Of a DNA stretch of 64,000 bases, positions 24,017-38,139 are shown piece after piece. The stretch comes from Liolophura sinensis. Lineage: Eukaryota; Mollusca; Polyplacophora; Chitonida; Chitonidae. The stretch covers positions 30,242,402 to 30,306,401 of the forward strand of contig NC_088301.1 in NCBI RefSeq assembly GCF_032854445.1. Reading direction: 5' to 3'. Made by a program: the position numbers and the translations under genes. Numbering within the stretch: position 1 is the stretch's first letter; every line of letters begins with the position of its first letter. Under the pieces are notes generated by a model, which worked only from the letters and a program-made list of their open reading frames with translations, did not search any database and was not told the origin of the DNA.

Positions 24017-26619
24017 TTGCGAGAGATCAAGTTTTCAGTACGGGAACTATTTATGGTTCGCTTGTGAGTGATCGGTGACACCAAGTATTCCTGAAACACA
24101 TATGGTTGTTATTTCATTGGAAATGTCTGATGCGGTATTCAACACACCACCACCATTCGACCCATGAAAATTTGTACTTGTTTGCCAAGTAAGGTATTTT
24201 GCTTGTACAGAGTGTTATTGGCTAACATGGATTACATCACTTTTCACACATATCAGAAAACCAGGTGTCTTTCAACAGGGCGTAGAATTGATAGATTCAA
24301 ATGGCCTGTCGTGCAGAGAGCATCCAGTATGAGGAACAATTTTAGATTTAAGTTAAATACGCTATCTATCTTATCTATACTCAATGTACAAGTTCAGTAC
24401 TAAATCGGATTCTGGGTACATAGTATTCTAGTGTTTATCAAAATATGTACACAATGAAAGCTGAAATTCTTTCTGCTCAATGTTATCTATTGTCCAAACT
24501 GCCCTCAAAGTACCAGTGGAGGACGTGATTGATGAAGTTATGGAGTGAAATTCATTAGGACTTTCTCTCACCTTTCTATACAAAAACAAAAGCTTAATTA
24601 GTTGCGTTTTGTAATGTCTGATTATTGGGGATTTTTAATATACTTTTTCTAGTCCTAACTTTGCACGATAAGGTTGTGGTTTGGTATATGGCTCCCTCAC
24701 GAACTGAATCACTCAGACCTGAATTTGTGCTGAATATTCATCAACGGATTTATTTATTTACCTTAGATTTATGAACATGGTGAGAGAACAAGCTTGAACT
24801 TTCAACACTGCATTCCTGGTAGTTTTGAGAGTGAGCTGAAGGTAAATTGCTGTGTTTTTGCGATACCGATAATAAACTCTTGTGTGACAAGGAGATGAGA
24901 TCATTTTCCATATTTTTCATGTCACAAATTAGTTGGAAGGGTTTCACACCCGTAATCTGTATGGGAAAACATCCTGTGTTATGGGTATGTGGCATACACT
25001 GAAGGGTCTCACGCACAGGGCTAGCCAGCTACATGTCCACCTGTCCAAGTGGATGGATGAAATAAAAAACTGATCCTGTTTGGACACCCTGTTTTGAGCA
25101 CTTTTAACATGAGAGAGATAGGTGAAAATGAAATCTGGACACTCTGCTGTAACAAAATGGCCTCAAAAGGGATGTTACGACACCTTCTTTTGGATTTCTG
25201 GGTAACCGTGACACAATATTATTTTGACTGCACATGCCGGCATCAAGGTCAATGGGTCATGCCGCCCCATATGTCGAATGGTTTAGAGTTTAATTTCAAC
25301 ATTTTTGTAATATTATTTACTCTGAAGCTACATATACATGTACAAATACATGTGCTGAAACAGAGGATAAAAATATATAGTAGATGTGTCGACAGTGGGT
25401 TGTCATTTGACTTCGACAAAGGGATTGAATGGGGTAACAGACTTACGCAGGGGTTTCATTATTTGGCAAGCGTTGCTCCCTTTAATGATCAAGTCACTGT
25501 TTATCATTTGGAGTGGGAAGCAAGTTTTCTAAATATTTAATTATACCTTACCGCAATTTGTCGACCTTTTCGAACATCTGGTAAGCCTCACTTGAATCAC
25601 CTGATATATTTTTACTTCAACGCCCAGTATGTTTGACTCGAACACCTATATATGGAGGGTTACATAAATTTAGCAGTGAAAACAAGAGGAAATGTAGAAC
25701 GAATGACTTTGCAACATAAAATGGAGGCAGTGTGTAAATGTAGCTGTCATAAAGATACATTTTATAAATGTCAGTTACTTCAAATTATTTTAATTGCCAG
25801 TAAAAAAATTTTTGTTTGGAACCGTCCATTAGTTTTAAACGTAGGGACTTACTACAGCCCTAGAGGAATGAGTAGCTTAACAAAAACACACGTTATCACA
25901 GTACCCCAATGTTGTAGGATCTACAGGTGCATTTTTACCTGGACATTTTATAAGTGCAAGTATAGCAATTCCTCGACCTAAATAATGTGCTAAACGATCA
26001 GGCTGCACAATTGGGATTTATACATGCATGTAGATACTAACCCGCGATAAATCATGCAATATGTAGACCTCCAAGGCTTCGAAAGTCATTGAGGTATTGG
26101 TGCAGTGTCATTTGTACTGGTAGGCTTTACAGCAGCTATTGTTTAATCTGATAGAATCAGCACACATACTATGCAATTTATAGTCTTCATGGTATTGACT
26201 GTGTAACAAACAGGAGTACAGAAGTGTAATTAATTTACGTAGGCAGTTAACTCACTTTGTTCATACATTAAACTTGTCTTGTAAAGTACCCTGCAGGGTA
26301 GTAGATTTATGGTTAACACATTCCTTCACTCTACCAATCCATTGTAAAACATTGACTATTTGCACTAAAAGTTTTACTGCACGGTAGCAAGCTAACTGCT
26401 TGCAAATTATTACACTGAAATATGTATTTTATACAAACATATACAGACTGCATAGTCTCTTGGGGATACAGTGTGCATTCTACATGCACATATCTCTTGT
26501 AAGTTTCTTAACCAACTGCCATATTTCATGAGGGTCAGATATTGATGTAAATAAGTTCATGTTTTTTTATCTGTGCTAACAGCGCTGTAGGTAACTGTAG
26601 GTAACGGTGTATGTGTGTA
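24017..26619. other. Gene-free sequence upstream of GLIS exon 1
   Basis: The longest frame, 25094-25540 on + (148 codons), and a minus frame at 24750-25016 (88 codons) show no domain I recognise and no clear splice context. The gene's promoter or 5' exons could be here or farther upstream, but I cannot identify them. Confidence 0.45.
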
Positions 26620-26986
26620 CATGTACATGTATGTTCTGTATGCTAAGGGTTTTAAGTCAAACTTAAACATTTTTCCAGTTACATGACAATGAGAAGTCAT
26701 TAGGTGTGTGTACATATACTTTGTCTTCTTGTGGCAAGGCAAGTTGATGCTGTCAAAGTGCTGCTGCCACTGAAGTATCATGCTGAAGACACCTCACCCA
26801 GTCACATTATACTGACACTGAGCCACAAATCCTGTTTCTTTGCTCTAACCTCTCAGTGCTGAGCGCAGTGCAGAGCAGCAACAAGTACCATTTTTAAAAT
26901 CTTTGGTATGACCCGACCCAGGTTTGATCCTGGGTCTCCCAACTGTGAGGTGGACACTTTAACTATTGGACCACCAAAGCAGTCAA
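26620..26986 (-). mobile_element. SINE family 2, full length with tRNA-like head
   Basis: Read on the minus strand it starts with a tRNA-like head (GGTGGTCCAATAGTTAAAGT, then a B-box-like GGATCAAACCTGGG), continues through CAGTGTCAGTATAATGTGAC, and ends with GTCATGTAACTGGAAAAATG and GACTTAAAACCC. It links the headless copies at 20057 and 16583 and the fragment at 1389 into one tRNA-derived family. It ends about 123 bp before GLIS exon 1. Confidence 0.85.
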
Positions 26987-27109
26987 CAGGTACCTCAAAT
27001 CTAATACTCAAATACTAATACCCACTGTCCTGCTATGAATGTTCTTGTGTTCCAGTGAGACTCAGTGTCCAAACATTAAGGATATGATAAAGGTGCTTTA
27101 TGTTTTCAG

Positions 27110-27450
27110 AGTAATGAATGGACGGAATTCAGGTCAGACCCCTGGAGGCGGAGGAGCCGTGCCTAATGTGGGGGGTGGGGGTGCTAAGATGGACATCCCC
27201 ACTCTCAGGATACAAGCAGACACCCCTTTGCCGTCCACCTCAACCCGTACAACCCCGGTGGAGAAGGCAGGGGTACAGCTACCCCCACTCACGTCTGCCC
27301 GCTCTCTTGTTAATGGGGGTAAACCCACCTTTCCCGGGGAGCCAGCCAGCAGCAGCAGCCACAAACACTCGTACTCTCCACTCACTAGCTCCTCCAATCG
27401 TATCCATGCTCTCCAGCACTCCCAAAGCAATCAACGTTCTGTCAAAATAG
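27110..27450 (+). CDS. GLIS3: GLIS coding exon 1 (N-terminus)
   Basis: The acceptor is TTTTCAG at 27103-27109 and the donor is GTAAGT at 27451. The proposed start is ATG 27114 ([14 protein letters not shown]), four bases into the exon. Vertebrate long-form GLIS3, as I recall it, also starts MNGR, which supports this choice. The exon gives 112 whole codons plus one base (phase 1), and this base joins AC of the next exon to make Asp113. The peptide is low-complexity, rich in Gly, Ser, Thr and Pro, with no finger; a short stretch [10 protein letters not shown] looks less disordered. An alternative exon start is the acceptor TGTTCCAG ending at 27055, which would allow an in-frame ATG at 27084 and 10 extra residues. 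A full tRNA-headed SINE lies about 120 bp upstream. Transcript evidence would settle the start. Confidence 0.75.
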
Positions 27451-30400
27451 GTAAGTCAAATTACATATATGCTTCCAATATCCTGTGTACATGTACACTG
27501 CAAGCACAGTATCCCTGATGAGAACTGTACCAGATAGGTAAAACCTACACGTGACATTCATGTAAAACCGTTAATTTTTTCGGTTTCACGATATGAGCAT
27601 TTTTTTTTTTTTTTGGCGTGTCATATCAGTTTTGAAAGAACACTTCCATTGAGCACAGATGGATTTTTCATTTGATGTAAGGTTTATTTTTTAAATGTCT
27701 GTGGTATTCTGCCAACATGTCAGCAGTTATACATAAGCAGTTTTGTCACTTGCATTTCGTTTCGTCTAAATTCGTAAATTGTTGTAAAACTATACAAGAC
27801 AGAAAAACAATTTTAACAAATTGGGCATGAGCAGCTCAAAACACACCAGGTAGGGTAATTTTCATGTTTAAATTCAAAATGAAATTTCTTATGGCATAGC
27901 TGTCATGTCTGTTAAAACCGTAGTTTTTGTTTTCGAGTTCCTTTTTGATGTGTCCTTTCAGGTTCGAACTTCTTATCATTTTTATTATTAATCATTTTGG
28001 AATTAATAACAGTGCTATATAACTCAATTTTAAAAATAAAGTGAAGGAAACAATAAACGAAGTGATAAAATGGAAGAAACCAAAAAATTGAAGCGAGTGT
28101 TAGCAGAAGATCCTTTTCAGCACTGAAACTGCCACTGCTGATATTTTAAAAAAAATTTTCTCAACGGAGTCTAATTGCTGGCATTCTATGAGTAGTCTTT
28201 TAGTGGGTCACTTCCAGTGTAGTGATGGTCACAAGCTAGATCTGAGATCTGTTTCACACTTACCAGCTTTACAGCTTTCAGCAATACTGATCTGTATTCT
28301 ACCATTCACTAACCAGGAATTTGGTCTTTTCGAGTTTGCTGTCCTCAACATGTCAAAATTGTACACTGCTAATATATGTTTCCTTCAGTCGTACGGTACA
28401 TGTGAAATTTCCTGCTGCAGTATTACACCACTCAAAGGGCAATTAACTTGTTTGGGAGTCTCAACAGTAATTTAACTTGTTTGGGAGTCTTAACAGTAAT
28501 TTAACTTGTTTGGTAGTCTTAACAGTAATTTAACTTGTTGGGGAGTCTTAACAGTAATTTAACTTGTTGGGGAGTCTTAACAGTAATTTTTGTTCTAATT
28601 ATGAACAGCAGGAACTATAAGCAACCACTGCAGAAAAAAACAAAGAGGATGATCTTAATTTTCGAAAAATCTTGCCGATTCTACCCTAGCAATGGAGTCA
28701 GGTGATTTGAAAATGATTCGGCTGCTGTCTGAGTGGATGCACCGAGTTCCGGGTTATACTTGTGTTAATTACGACCTTATGGTCTTTTTTATTACCGCAT
28801 AATGAGTTGATATGAATTCAGCACTACTTAAAGATCATGTGAAACCTGTTTTCGTAGCATACAGCTTTCACCCTTTGAGTACAGTGCTGGCAACATGGCC
28901 AAGTTTAAGGTTTGTGAATTTAACACCTCAGAGAGTTTAATTTGGAAGCTAAGGTGGGAAGATGGCCAACTGATCTTAGAGCTAATTACAAGCTTGACTT
29001 TTGCCATAAACCTGGAATTTGAACATTCATTTATGATGAGTATATAACTTCACAAGAATTGCTCTGGCATTCAGCATGATGAATGTTCCATAATGTCCAC
29101 TTTACAGTATAATCATTTCACATAAATTAATTCATAAAAGAAACCTCAAACCATAAAGATTTTCAGAGGGAATCTTACTTCATTTTTTGTTTTATTTAAC
29201 TGTTATCTTACAAAGTACATACATACAGAAAATAGCATGTACATGCATGTACAATTTGCAGTATTGTTAAATGAATACTGTTGTTTTTTTTTAAATAAAG
29301 AAATCAAAATTATTTTAGAATAAATAGTTACCACCTGAATAATTATACCAGTTTTGCTTCTGTAGATGTCCTCGCAACTTGAAGTTTTCATTTTTCTGCT
29401 GGATATTTTATATGTTTATACACATGTGTAATTGTTGTCTTAAAATGCAACTTTATCCCAACCTTTTGATCATTCTTGTTGGGTGTTGTCCTTCATTGTT
29501 TGACTGATGGCCCATAGGTGTCGAAAACGGTAGAAAAAGACTATACATGTACTTGTTGTGTAAGGTCAAAGCTTCAGAAATCTAGATGATTTATTTCTTA
29601 GCAGGGTAAAACAGAAGAGGACAGCAGGTGGATTAATGATGGCTTTATTTGTAATAATGTTATAAATTTAGGCAATAAATTATACAGTACTGGCCGAATT
29701 TGCTAGGCAGTGAGTGTTGATTAGAATTTAATGTATTCTGCTAGTACCATGGCTAGTTTACTCGTGGAATGTGAATCACCTATTTACCAATGAACAGGTG
29801 TGTTATTAAACACATTCTGGACATGCCAAGCATTCCTAACACGCCACAGATGATTGGTCAGTTTCTCTGATCTCATTCTATAGCTGCTGAAATTGCATTT
29901 TATAACCATTATCACTTTGGGATTAGTTCAGATGTACCCATAACTTTCATATTTTGTGTATTGCGCTGAGTCGGAGAGAGAAATGGAGCAAAGTACTACA
30001 TTTTATATCATAAGTTAGAAAGGGCTAAAGTTTCAAATCTATCATTCAGATGTGTTGACTGTGTAGAAGGGTGAAATCTTGTAGTATTTGTTGTCATGAA
30101 TTAAATTTTTTTAGTTTGTTTATTTTATATTGTTTAACACCTTTGTGAAGACCATGGGGCTCGGGTTTATGGGTATAGGGGAGACCAAATTGCCTGGGGT
30201 AAACAGTCGACTTCTGGCAAGTTGTCTTTTTTAGATCTTTAAAGATCTAAAAAAGCATAGACAAAAGCATTTTTACAAGTAGTTTTCAGTTATCTGTCTG
30301 ATGAACCTTACTTCGTTTTTTAGATTTCTTTCAGGTAAAAGACTTGGAATAGACCTAATTAAAACTATGTGCACCTTTCCAGTTTACAGCTGGGTAATCT

Positions 30401-32821
30401 AATGATGATGGTCATCAGATGTAACACAGTCTGCTATCATATGTGCTGAATCACTGTCATCTGACATCTGTATCCAATCAGTACTATCAGTTACCTGATA
30501 TTACAATGGTGTTCATTGCTTCAGGTAGCTGTTCGTAATATTACGAAGGGATTAATTATGTGGCTAATTACATGAAGTCAGAGCTCCACATCTGCGTTTC
30601 GTTAACACAAGTATGTAGGCGTAGAAGTACATGTACATATATAGTCAGGGCTATATCTAGAAAACCATTGAAGGCTCAAGGACCGATTTCACCAAACCAT
30701 TTCTGACTTAAGTCAAAACTTGAAATTCCATGTTAAAGCTTTTTTTTGGGCTTTGGAAATTTAAATTTTGTCATCAATTTTATCTTGAATGTCAAAATGT
30801 GTCAAAATTGTGGCTTCCGTTTCCAAAATGTAAGCACTGTGAGGAGGTTTTCAATTTTGACTTGAGTCAAAAATGGCTTTGTGGATTCTGCCCTGATCCC
30901 AAATTTTAATGTGAGTGTGCATAAAGAAATTTTAAAAATGCAACTCACAATGATGCTCTTAGGTTTGCGAATGAAAGTGATTTGTATGAAAATTTAGCTT
31001 TACTTTTTTATGGGTAAACCGTCACATCTTTGTTTAATACAGCTTGTTCGATTTGGGCGGCCAACAGCTTGGGGGCCCAAATGTTTTCCACAACCAAAGT
31101 GACTCTAGATATGCCCTGATAGTATTATACTGCAGGCTCAATGATGCAAGATTTTTATATGCCCACAATAAGGTAGCATTTTAAGTTTCTGGATCATTTA
31201 GTATTACTATTTTGAAATACTGTTCTGCTTATCACAAAATTAAAAATTGTAATTTCTGATAATAAACTCTAAACACATACAAGCACACTTGTAACTTGAT
31301 GAGTTAATTAGCTGGGTGTTACAGTAATTCTCCAAACTTTTCGCATGTTTACAAAGTGTTTATTTAGCAAACTCTGAGGGCATTATTCTGTGTGTAAAAA
31401 AAGTTTTTTTTTCGCTTTTTGTGAAGCCCTGAAATTGACCAAATCAACCGTCGTAGCATGACTCCAGAACCAAGTTCCTATTTTATATGAGAAAAGATTG
31501 AGGAATTAGGGTAGATGAATAGGGTTAATGTGATTTTCTAAGCGTTGTACTATATATACTCCTGAGAGTTTGGCAAGATGTTGATGTCCAACCACTGATA
31601 ACCTAAAGATCGAGGCTAGCCTGTTTGTAAGCTGCTTGTGAATTAATTAAGACTGTGAATAATTAAGAGTTTGACCTTTTGGACCAGCAGTGTGCTTATA
31701 TTAAATTCTTGTCAGGAGGCTTTGCTTCTCCCTTGACATGATCTGCATAAGAGGTGTACACAACTGGATAGACTCTCTTGCCAGCTGTATTTGTCAGTAT
31801 TAATAGTAACTCTGCCTCATAAAACATCCCAATAACAATAAGCAATAATCGAACTGTTTATAAGACGGAGTGTAAAATACTGAACATTCCAGTTTTATTT
31901 GCTGTCTGAAAGACCATTTCACTAAACTCGTATTTATTTGATTGGTGTAAAGCGAACAGAATTATGATGGGAAGAAACCGGGCTGAGCTAAGGGGAAACA
32001 TATAACCACCATTATAAATTTAAGAAAGGTTAAGGAACTTTTAATGTATGAGAATTCACTATAATAAATAATAATAATAACAAATAATAATTACTAATAG
32101 TAAATACAAATCATTATAGATGTACTTTTGTGTGGGCATCTCAAGGGTGTATATATTAATTATGCTTGAAGGTGTTTTTGCTGATAATGTGGCCTTGTTA
32201 CGGTGTCCTTGAGATCAAAAACTTTAAGGAAATGTTTGACTACGTGAAGATGTCATCCTTTGGCATGGCGTCTCGTCTGTCTCCTCACGTGCAAATCACA
32301 CTGTTAGATAAAGAGGGCTGTGTGGTGTCAGACATGTATGCACCAGAGACGATTGTCTCTCTGGTATTTGGCGTGTGGATGATATACTTGACACGGACCA
32401 GTTGTTTGGGTATGACCTTACTCATAAACATAACACACCGTCAACCTCCCTTTTGTAACAGCCTTGCTTATGGCGACCTATAACGGTTTCTTGTTTGTAT
32501 CCGTGGTCTTGTATCTTGTTTGTAGTCACAACAATGGTGTCCTTGTTGCACGCTGGTTTATGACGCATTCCAAGTTTTGTACTTTGTTGGAAATGGCCAT
32601 TCATTGGTGAAGCACTTAAATACCTCCGTCCAGGAGAGCTGATTAAGGGTTGCATTAACGTAATAGAGTGGCAGCAGGAAATTCTACACCTGGATTGAAT
32701 GGCAATCTCTTATGTTCAAGTCAGGTGTTTATACTTATAAAACTTTTGTCTGTTTTCTGAATGATTGTTGTGTGTGTATGTATTTATGAATGTATATATT
32801 GGTCACACAGACACACACCCA

Positions 32822-32887
<66 letters not shown>

Positions 32888-35800
32888 CACATACATATAG
32901 TATACATACATATAGTACATGCATATAGTATACATACTCCAGCATAAATCCAGTCTCCTGTTTAAGTTAATTGTTACAGGGCGGGGCAGGACAGTAGTGT
33001 TTTCATAATATTACATTTAGGTACAAGATGAAATGAGTATTTTGCATGAAATATCATATATGTTGAACCTAACATGGTACATGTACCTTAATTCTTTTTT
33101 GTCTTCGGGTTCATGTTCCTGTTGAAAAATTGTTGGGCTTTCTTAGAACTGTTTTTAATTTCTGACATTTTGTCTTTTTTTTTGTCTGTCTTTTAATTTT
33201 GACATTTCTAAGATTCTGTGTTTGCTTATATTCATGTAGGGTTTGTCATCACTTTCATGCTTGTTTTGGTCGTATCATGTCATGGTGCGACCTATGTGAT
33301 CAGACTGCAAATTAAGTCCGAGATAAACTGTTTCTTCTCAGTCTGCAACTCTGAATATAGTACCCTATCGAGTATTCTTCTGGACTGCACCATGCTCTTT
33401 CGAGTGTTCTGTGCTTTCTGTTATATTCTCCTGGACAGCACCATATTCTCTGCTGTATTTTCCTGGGACAGCACAGTACTCTGCTGTACTCTCCTGGACA
33501 GCACAGTATTCTCTGCTGTATTCTCTTGGACAGCACAGTATTCTCTGCTGTATTCTCTTGGACAGCACAGTATTCTTTGCTCTATTCTCTTGGACAGCTC
33601 AGCACTCTCTGTTGTATTCTCTTGGACAACACAGTACAATCTGCTCTATTCTCGCGGACAGCACAGTACTCTGCTGTACTCTCCTGGACAGCTCAGCACT
33701 CTCTGTTGTATTCTCTTGGACAACACAGTACAATCTGCTCTATTCTCTTGGACAGCACAGCACTCTTTGCTGTATTCTTTTGGGGCAGCACAAACTCTTT
33801 GCTGTATTCATTTGGACAGCACAGTACTCTCTGCTGTGTTGTCTTGGACAACACAGTACAATCTGCTGTATTCTCGTGGACAACACAGTACAATCTGCTC
33901 TATTCTCTTGGACAACACAGTACAATCTGCTGTATTCTCTTGGACAACACAGTACAATCTGCTCTATTCTCTTGGACAACACAGTACAATCTGCTCTATT
34001 CTCGTGGACAGCACAGTATTCTCTGCTGTATTCTCTTGGACAACACAGTACAATCTGCTCTATTCTCGTGGACAGCACAGTATTCTCTGCTGTATTCTCT
34101 TGGACAACACAGTACAATCTGCTGTATTCTCTTGGACAACACAGTACAATCTGCTCTATTCTCTTGGACAACACAGTACAATCTGCTGTATTCTCTTGGA
34201 CAACACAGTACAATCTGCTCTATTCTCTTGGACAACACAGTACAATCTGCTCTATTCTCGTGGACAGCACAGTATTTTCTGCTGTATTCTCTTGGACAAC
34301 ACAGTATTCTCTGCTGTATTCTCTTGGACAACACAGTACAATCTGCTCTATTCTCTTGGACAACACAGTACAATCTGCTCTATTCTCTTGGACAACACAG
34401 TACAATCTGCTCTATTCTCGTGGACAACACAGTATTTTCTGCTGTATTCTCTTGGACAGGACAGCACTTTCTGCTGTATTCTCTTGGGCAGCACAGTTAA
34501 GTTAATCAATTAATCAAGTACAGTGTGGAAATAGTTTGCTGTTCTTCATGGCACAAAGCGAGCATTTCGTCAGCTACTTGAATGACCCTAAAACCTTTTC
34601 TTTCTTGCCACACTCCTCTGGTTAGCTAACCATTATTTACATGTTTGTCTGTTGACAGCTTAGTGACAGCCGCTTTGCAGTCCACAACAGCAGGTATTGT
34701 CCCAGCTCCAAACAGCAGGCATTGTAATTGTGGTAAACTGAGATATATATCTTAAATCAGGTCAACATGCAGTGTACTATTGGACAAGGCTGAAAACACA
34801 AAACAAATGCACTGACAGCTTAAGTTTTTGAGATGAATTATTTATCCATGCAAAGTCCTGATAAGTGGGATATAACAGGGTACAGTATAACCCTGTCGGT
34901 TTTATTTGTTGTCTATATCAATAATGGTTGTCAGGAAAGCCTGAGTGATAGGGTGTTCTACTTGAGATTTATATAGGATCTATTGTCATGTTGACTGTCA
35001 CCCTGGTGGTGGAAGTCTGCAAAAGTGGGGAGATAATTAGATCTGTTGACAGATATATCAAACAGATGTCTAACATTTGATGTTTCAGGTGCCGACTTAT
35101 GCAAGATCATAAAACACATTGACAGGCCTGACAATATTAAACTAACTCATATAGAATTTCATGATGATTTTTAGAATAACTGCGATATTCTATGTTTTAC
35201 ATGTAATTGTAATAATAATTCTGATATTTTAATAAGTATTTTTCTCTTCAGCTTTCCAACAATTTGTTCAGTATTATTGCCTGTGACATGATAAAAAAAC
35301 CTGGCTGAAGTTTTCATTTTGAAAGAGTATTTGGGGTGTCATTGCCTTTTTATTATTTTACATTCCTTCATATTCTTTCTTCATATTGATCTTGTAATTA
35401 TTGATGATAATGTATGTGATTGGTTACTACTGTCTGTTTTGATGCCTTGATTAGAATTTTTCTCTGTATGACATTAACACTTACTGTTCAGTATGATCTT
35501 GTCTTTGTTTTCAATGGGACATGAATTCTGGGCTTCATTGTCACATAATACCAGGGTTTCAGGGTGACATAATGCCAGGTTTCAGTGTAACATAATGCCA
35601 GGGTTTCCCATAATGCCCAGGGTTTCCCATAATGCCAGGGTTTTAGTGTGACATAATGCCAGGGTTTGAGTGTGACATAATGCCAGGGTTTGAGTGTGAC
35701 ATATGCCAGGGTTTGAGTGTGACATAATGCCAGGGTTTGAGTGTGACATAATGCCAGGGTTTGAGTGTGACATAATGCCAGGGTTTCACATAATGCCAGG

Positions 35801-38073
35801 GTTTCAATGTGATATTGACATGATTTGAAGTATAATGCCAGGTTTCCAGAATGATTATATGGTGTTACATAAATAAATATGGGTTTCATCGTTTCATTCT
35901 GCAATAATATGCCAGGCATTTTAATTGTTTTAGGATGATTGTCTTTATTATCGTCACAAAATGTTTAAATATCACAAAATATTTAAATATAATGTAGTTA
36001 GTTATGGCTGTTTTGAAGACTGTGCCAAGAGGGATAGTTTCAATTTTGACATTATAAATTATCCTATAGCAATATACGAAGGGTCCTGCATTATGGCATG
36101 TACATGTCTCACCTTGTAGCATTTATTAGATCCTCTGTGTTGTGTAATGATTTCAGTGAACATAGCAGATTATTAAAAAACTGGTGGGTCAAAGTTATTC
36201 CATCCAACACATTCACTCTTAGTTTCTTAAGTTCAACAATGAGTGTAATTCACAGATCTCAGATCTAAATTCTGTTGGGGCTATGCTTGCTTCCCAGGGG
36301 CAGTTTGGTGTGCAAATATTGAGCCTACGTTAAAGCTTATATTATCAGGATCGTGGTGATAAAACCAATTTAAATCATTCAAACAGTATAGAGTCCTCCT
36401 CACTTGTGCACTAAATGTCTTTCCTTATTGTGAATTATGTATATCAAGGGGGGAGGGGGTTAGCTGTTATTATTGTTTATATTATTACTTATACACAAGT
36501 AATATTACTTATAAACATGTATTTAGATAAATACATGCGGAAGGTATTGACTTCAGGTACTGTTAGCTAGTGCTACCTAAACCTTGTTACCCAGTAATAC
36601 CTTACTTATCTGCAGAGGTTCCCCTGCCAGACCAGCAAGCCTGAGTCACAGGGGGAATATGTATCGCACTGTTGCCATGTAGCTGGGCCTGCAAAGAACT
36701 CCCCGATAGAACTGTTAAAACAGTGATAAAAATACCTGGTTTTCTGTGTCAGTGGGAAAGTAAACATACAAGGAAGAGCTACATGTAGTGCCGGCAAGTC
36801 TTCTGATCAGTGCTATACACACACATTCTCTTAACGTCTTCACCAGTACAATGGAATTTCCCGGCTGATTTTCTGTGGCAAGCTTAAACCTGTATTTAAA
36901 TTCAGGAATTAATTTTGTAGTAAACTCTTTCCAAACCATGACTACAGTCTTGTTTACACATATTTTTACCTATAATTCTTTTCCCGTAAATATAAAGTAT
37001 CTGTTTTTGGTCTTCTTCTTCAAAAAAAACAAGGGCCTCGTGGATGCCTGTTGTTTAGTGTGTACATTAATTGATGTTAGAACATTCCAGAAAAGTTAAA
37101 AGAAAACATGAAAGGTATTCAAGATGAAGTCATGGTGTTAGTAGTTAGAAGTCAGTAGTCTACATGGTGAATACCTGTGAAATTCCTATTCATGGTTTGA
37201 GTGTAACTGCATTTACATGTAGCTGAGTATCTCACTTCTGCTACAGTACCCTATTTCTTCAACCTTTTCAACCGCCTCTGCAACCAATATTTTGAAACAT
37301 TCTGAGAGAACAATGCGGTATAATTCGCAGTTTTATGAAGCTTGCATTTTTAGTGACACAGACAAAACAATTTTAACATCATTTTCTGAATAACTGTATG
37401 CTTGAATTCCACTTAAAAAAGTGCTTTAGTGATTGAAAAGGTTGAAGATTTACAATAATTCTTCTAATTTTATGACAGATATCAGTAGTACAAAAGCAAA
37501 AAATTTGCATTTCTCTCTGTTTTCACAGAAGTAAGGATAACTATAGGATGTCTATTGTATAGATTAGCCCTGTGAGAAAAGAGAAACTGTGTTACAGTAT
37601 TTACATGTATATAAAAAGAGCAGACCAGATCTCCCAAAAATTCAAAGAATTAGGGTAGGTTGCCACAGTATGGGATAAATGCTATTGTGGAAGTATCATG
37701 TGCTTTTTAAGTCATAATTGTTCATTCTCTGCCCATGTAAAATTGGCAGTGTATTTTATGAAGTAGCTGCATGTGCCACATGTAGCTAGCCGAAGTCCTT
37801 GCATGTTGTCACTCAGCTAGTATATGTAAGTTGACAATTAAACAAAAACTAGACCCTGACAGAAAGAAGTAAACCATATAGATATGTCTGTGACATATAT
37901 GTAATGGTTTAGGTACATGTATAAAAATATCCTTATGAATTAATCATGCCGCAAGAGTTCACAATACCACAGAACATTTCGTGCAGGGCATTTATTTAGA
38001 TAGCCTCCAACCAAAATGGAGTGGTGAGAGATAACCTTTGAACTGAAATAGTCTAGAATTTCCAAGAGTATCC

Positions 38074-38139
<66 letters not shown>

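Noticed and set aside
25094-25540. 148-codon plus-strand frame as a gene
   Set aside because: No domain, no recognisable family, ordinary AT-rich composition and no supporting splice or promoter signals.
26910-26986. Stand-alone tRNA gene
   Set aside because: The tRNA-like segment is fused to a SINE body shared with other copies and does not give a clean cloverleaf by eye. The same applies to the heads of the family 1 SINEs.
33218-34513. Plus-strand 431-codon gene in intron 1
   Set aside because: It is the 32-bp array; three overlapping frames are open and minus-strand frames are open too.
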